A stretch of DNA of 64,000 nt from Paenibacillus pini JCM 16418 (GTDB lineage: Bacteria > Bacillota > Bacilli > Paenibacillales > Paenibacillaceae). Below, piece after piece: positions 62,969 to 64,000 of this stretch. Position numbers and translations under genes: made by a program. Below the pieces are notes generated by a model, which made no database searches, had not been told where the DNA came from, and worked only from the letters and a program-made list of their open reading frames with translations. Each line of letters opens with the position of its first letter. Positions within the stretch are counted from its first letter, which is position 1. Location of the stretch: NCBI RefSeq assembly GCF_000576305.1, contig NZ_BAVZ01000011.1, positions 1 to 64,000 of the forward strand, given 5' to 3'.

Positions 62969-62998
62969 AAAGCCTCGAGCTAAAAATCGAGGCTTTTT
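62969..62998 (+). terminator. Terminator
   Basis: AAAGCCTCGA pairs with TCGAGGCTTT; five Ts. Confidence 0.88.
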
Positions 62999-63018
62999 AA
63001 TTTTATCCATAATTATAT

Positions 63019-63083
63019 AAAAAGGACTTCCTCCACAGAAGGTTTGGCAATATGCCAATATCCCTCCGTTTGTGGGAAAGTCC
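63019..63083 (-). terminator. Long terminator hairpin of the minus-strand secreted protein gene
   Basis: On the minus strand GGACTTTCCCACA and GGAGG pair with CCTTC, TGTGG and AAGTCC, with TTGGCATATTGCCAA forming an apical stem; TTTTT follows. Confidence 0.75.
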
Positions 63084-63105
63084 CTATCAATGCACCCAAT
63101 TATGT

Positions 63106-63531
63106 TTAATGAGGCTTGATTCTGTCTTTATGTATCTCCACTTGACCAAAAGAAGTAAAGACGCTCTGTTCAACAATTTCAGGTATTTCTTCCTTGTGTG
63201 CAGCATATTGCGCAGATGTAATACTTCCGCTGCGTAAGCGGTCATCAAGCTGCTCTGTGAGCTGTTTCACTTGCAGCTCAATGACATTCGCGATGTCTCC
63301 ACCTTGAGTGGCAGCAATATCATAAAGAGATTTACCTTCATACAAGGATTCATACAAATCCTCATCAGACAATTCATTAAGCGCTTCAAGTAGGTCATCT
63401 TTTTCAGCAATACCAGTGGAGAACCACTTGGCTACCGGACTTGCGCTTGTGATGGAACCGCCTAATGCGGTGCTTCCGAAGGACATAACTACTACCATCG
63501 TACCAACAATCATCACTCGCTTTATGTTCAT
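63106..63531 (-). CDS. Secreted protein of unknown function
   Basis: 141 residues from ATG at 63531, ten bases after AGAGGA (in-frame ATG at 63552 has no site). Signal peptide VMIVGTMVVVMSFGSTALG; the mature part is helical: LLEALNELSDEDLYESLYEGKSL, then SLYDIAATQGGDIANVIELQ, which resembles short repeats found in Bacillales exported proteins (G.SL.DIA...G), and a further ITSAQYAAHKEEIPEIVEQ repeat. No catalytic motif. Own terminator. Confidence 0.72.
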   Translation of the reverse strand: MNIKRVMIVGTMVVVMSFGSTALGGSITSASPVAKWFSTGIAEKDDLLEALNELSDEDLYESLYEGKSLYDIAATQGGDIANVIELQVKQLTEQLDDRLRSGSITSAQYAAHKEEIPEIVEQSVFTSFGQVEIHKDRIKPH

Positions 63532-63895
63532 GGTTATAAATCCTCTTTTCATGTTTTTTGATGCCTGTTTATATAATACGTTTGTGTAACCTAAGAGTTT
63601 CAGCCTAACCTAATATGATTGTAAACAATAAACATGAGGAAAACCTTAAGATAGCTTTAAGATCATCTAAATATGGTGAGCATCTAATACCCAGCCATTT
63701 GAAGCTCCACGGATATCAGAAAGCACATAAATGCTATGACAGCTCCTTTTTCAAACAATCAATATATTTATCTTATTTCGTATGTTTTAAAGTTATAATA
63801 CATTTATGAACTCAATATGAACGGGATTATAACCATTTTTGAATGGAAGAGTGACACTTCTTCGAGATTCTTATCGCAATAAAAAGGAGAGTATA
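63532..63895. other. Intergenic region before the VanZ-like gene
   Basis: 364 bases between divergent genes. It has AT-rich stretches able to hold promoters on both strands (for example TATAATAC near 63793 on the plus strand), but nothing I can define. A 64-codon frame at 63615 lacks a ribosome binding site and is not called. Confidence 0.45.
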
Positions 63896-64000
63896 ATGGA
63901 ATTAAAATATAGAAAGACCCTGCTGGTAGCAACTATCTTGTACACAGTTTTGATAATGTATTTCTTGTTTTTTGCTTTCAACAGAATAGAGCACTCCATA
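63896..64000 (+). CDS. VanZ-like membrane protein (partial, runs off the window)
   Basis: Only the first 35 residues are present. ATG 63896 follows AAAAAGGAGAG. It begins with a basic stretch and a hydrophobic helix (LLVATILYTVLIMYFLFFAF) then NRIEHSI, which is how VanZ-family proteins (linked to teicoplanin resistance in VanA operons, otherwise of unknown role) commonly open. Tentative because of the short length. Confidence 0.5.
   Translation, partial: MELKYRKTLLVATILYTVLIMYFLFFAFNRIEHSI

Noticed and set aside
63615..63809. 64-codon plus-strand frame in the gap before the VanZ-like gene
   Set aside because: No ribosome binding site, no family resemblance, odd composition in the C-terminal part.

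Overview
The window is chromosomal DNA of a low-GC, spore-forming Gram-positive bacterium, most probably Paenibacillus or a close relative. This rests on the AGGAGG-type ribosome binding sites, frequent TTG and GTG starts, Rho-independent terminators after most operons, B. subtilis-like units (sigV-rsiV, pbuE with its riboswitch, glcU-gdh), copper-amine-oxidase 'stalk' domains and secreted chitin-active enzymes. I see no rRNA, tRNA, CRISPR, phage or intact insertion sequence.

Layout. 0.1-7.0 kb: a complete urease operon (ureABCEFGD), a PadR regulator and a NiCoT nickel permease. 7.1-11.4 kb: an exported DUF3298/stalk protein, a SigV-RsiV-type pair sharing a promoter with it, and a second ECF sigma factor that has lost its region 4, with its DUF3600 partner. 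11.7-16 kb: PhnB-like protein, Sm-like protein, small membrane protein, DagK-like lipid kinase, ABC-F ATPase. 16-23.4 kb: two large hybrid histidine kinases, a frameshifted CheY-like regulator and an HD-GYP regulator. 23.4-29.8 kb: sialidase with a perfect cre box, GH18 chitinase, a third ECF sigma/anti-sigma pair. 29.8-34.6 kb: MarR, UvrA-like ABC protein and DHA2 MFS pump, a likely drug-resistance unit. 36.6-44.7 kb: an eight-gene operon headed by BlaI/BlaR1-like genes and continuing into lipoproteins and an ABC exporter. 45-46.3 kb: pbuE under an adenine riboswitch. 46.4-50.1 kb: membrane protein, substrate-binding/VWA protein and TelA operon. 50.5-54.1 kb: MarR-MFS pair and an AA10 lytic polysaccharide monooxygenase. 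54.4-64 kb: cyclase family protein, glutamine-type ABC importer, VOC proteins, glcU-gdh, DinB, SDR, small proteins and a partial VanZ-like gene.

How the genes work together. The nickel permease can feed urease. Sialidase, chitinase and LPMO make an exported glycan-degrading set; two of the three have cre-like boxes, suggesting carbon catabolite control. Several units concern cell-envelope or antibiotic stress (SigV, two other ECF systems, the BlaRI-like ABC operon, MarR-UvrA2-MFS, TelA).

The strongest candidate for an undescribed system is the BlaRI-ABC-lipoprotein operon, which includes a permease apparently fused to an extracellular domain through a lipobox-like helix. The next is the membrane/VWA/TelA operon. 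A caution applies: at least six genes appear broken by 1-2 base indels, so assembly error must be excluded before any is called a pseudogene.
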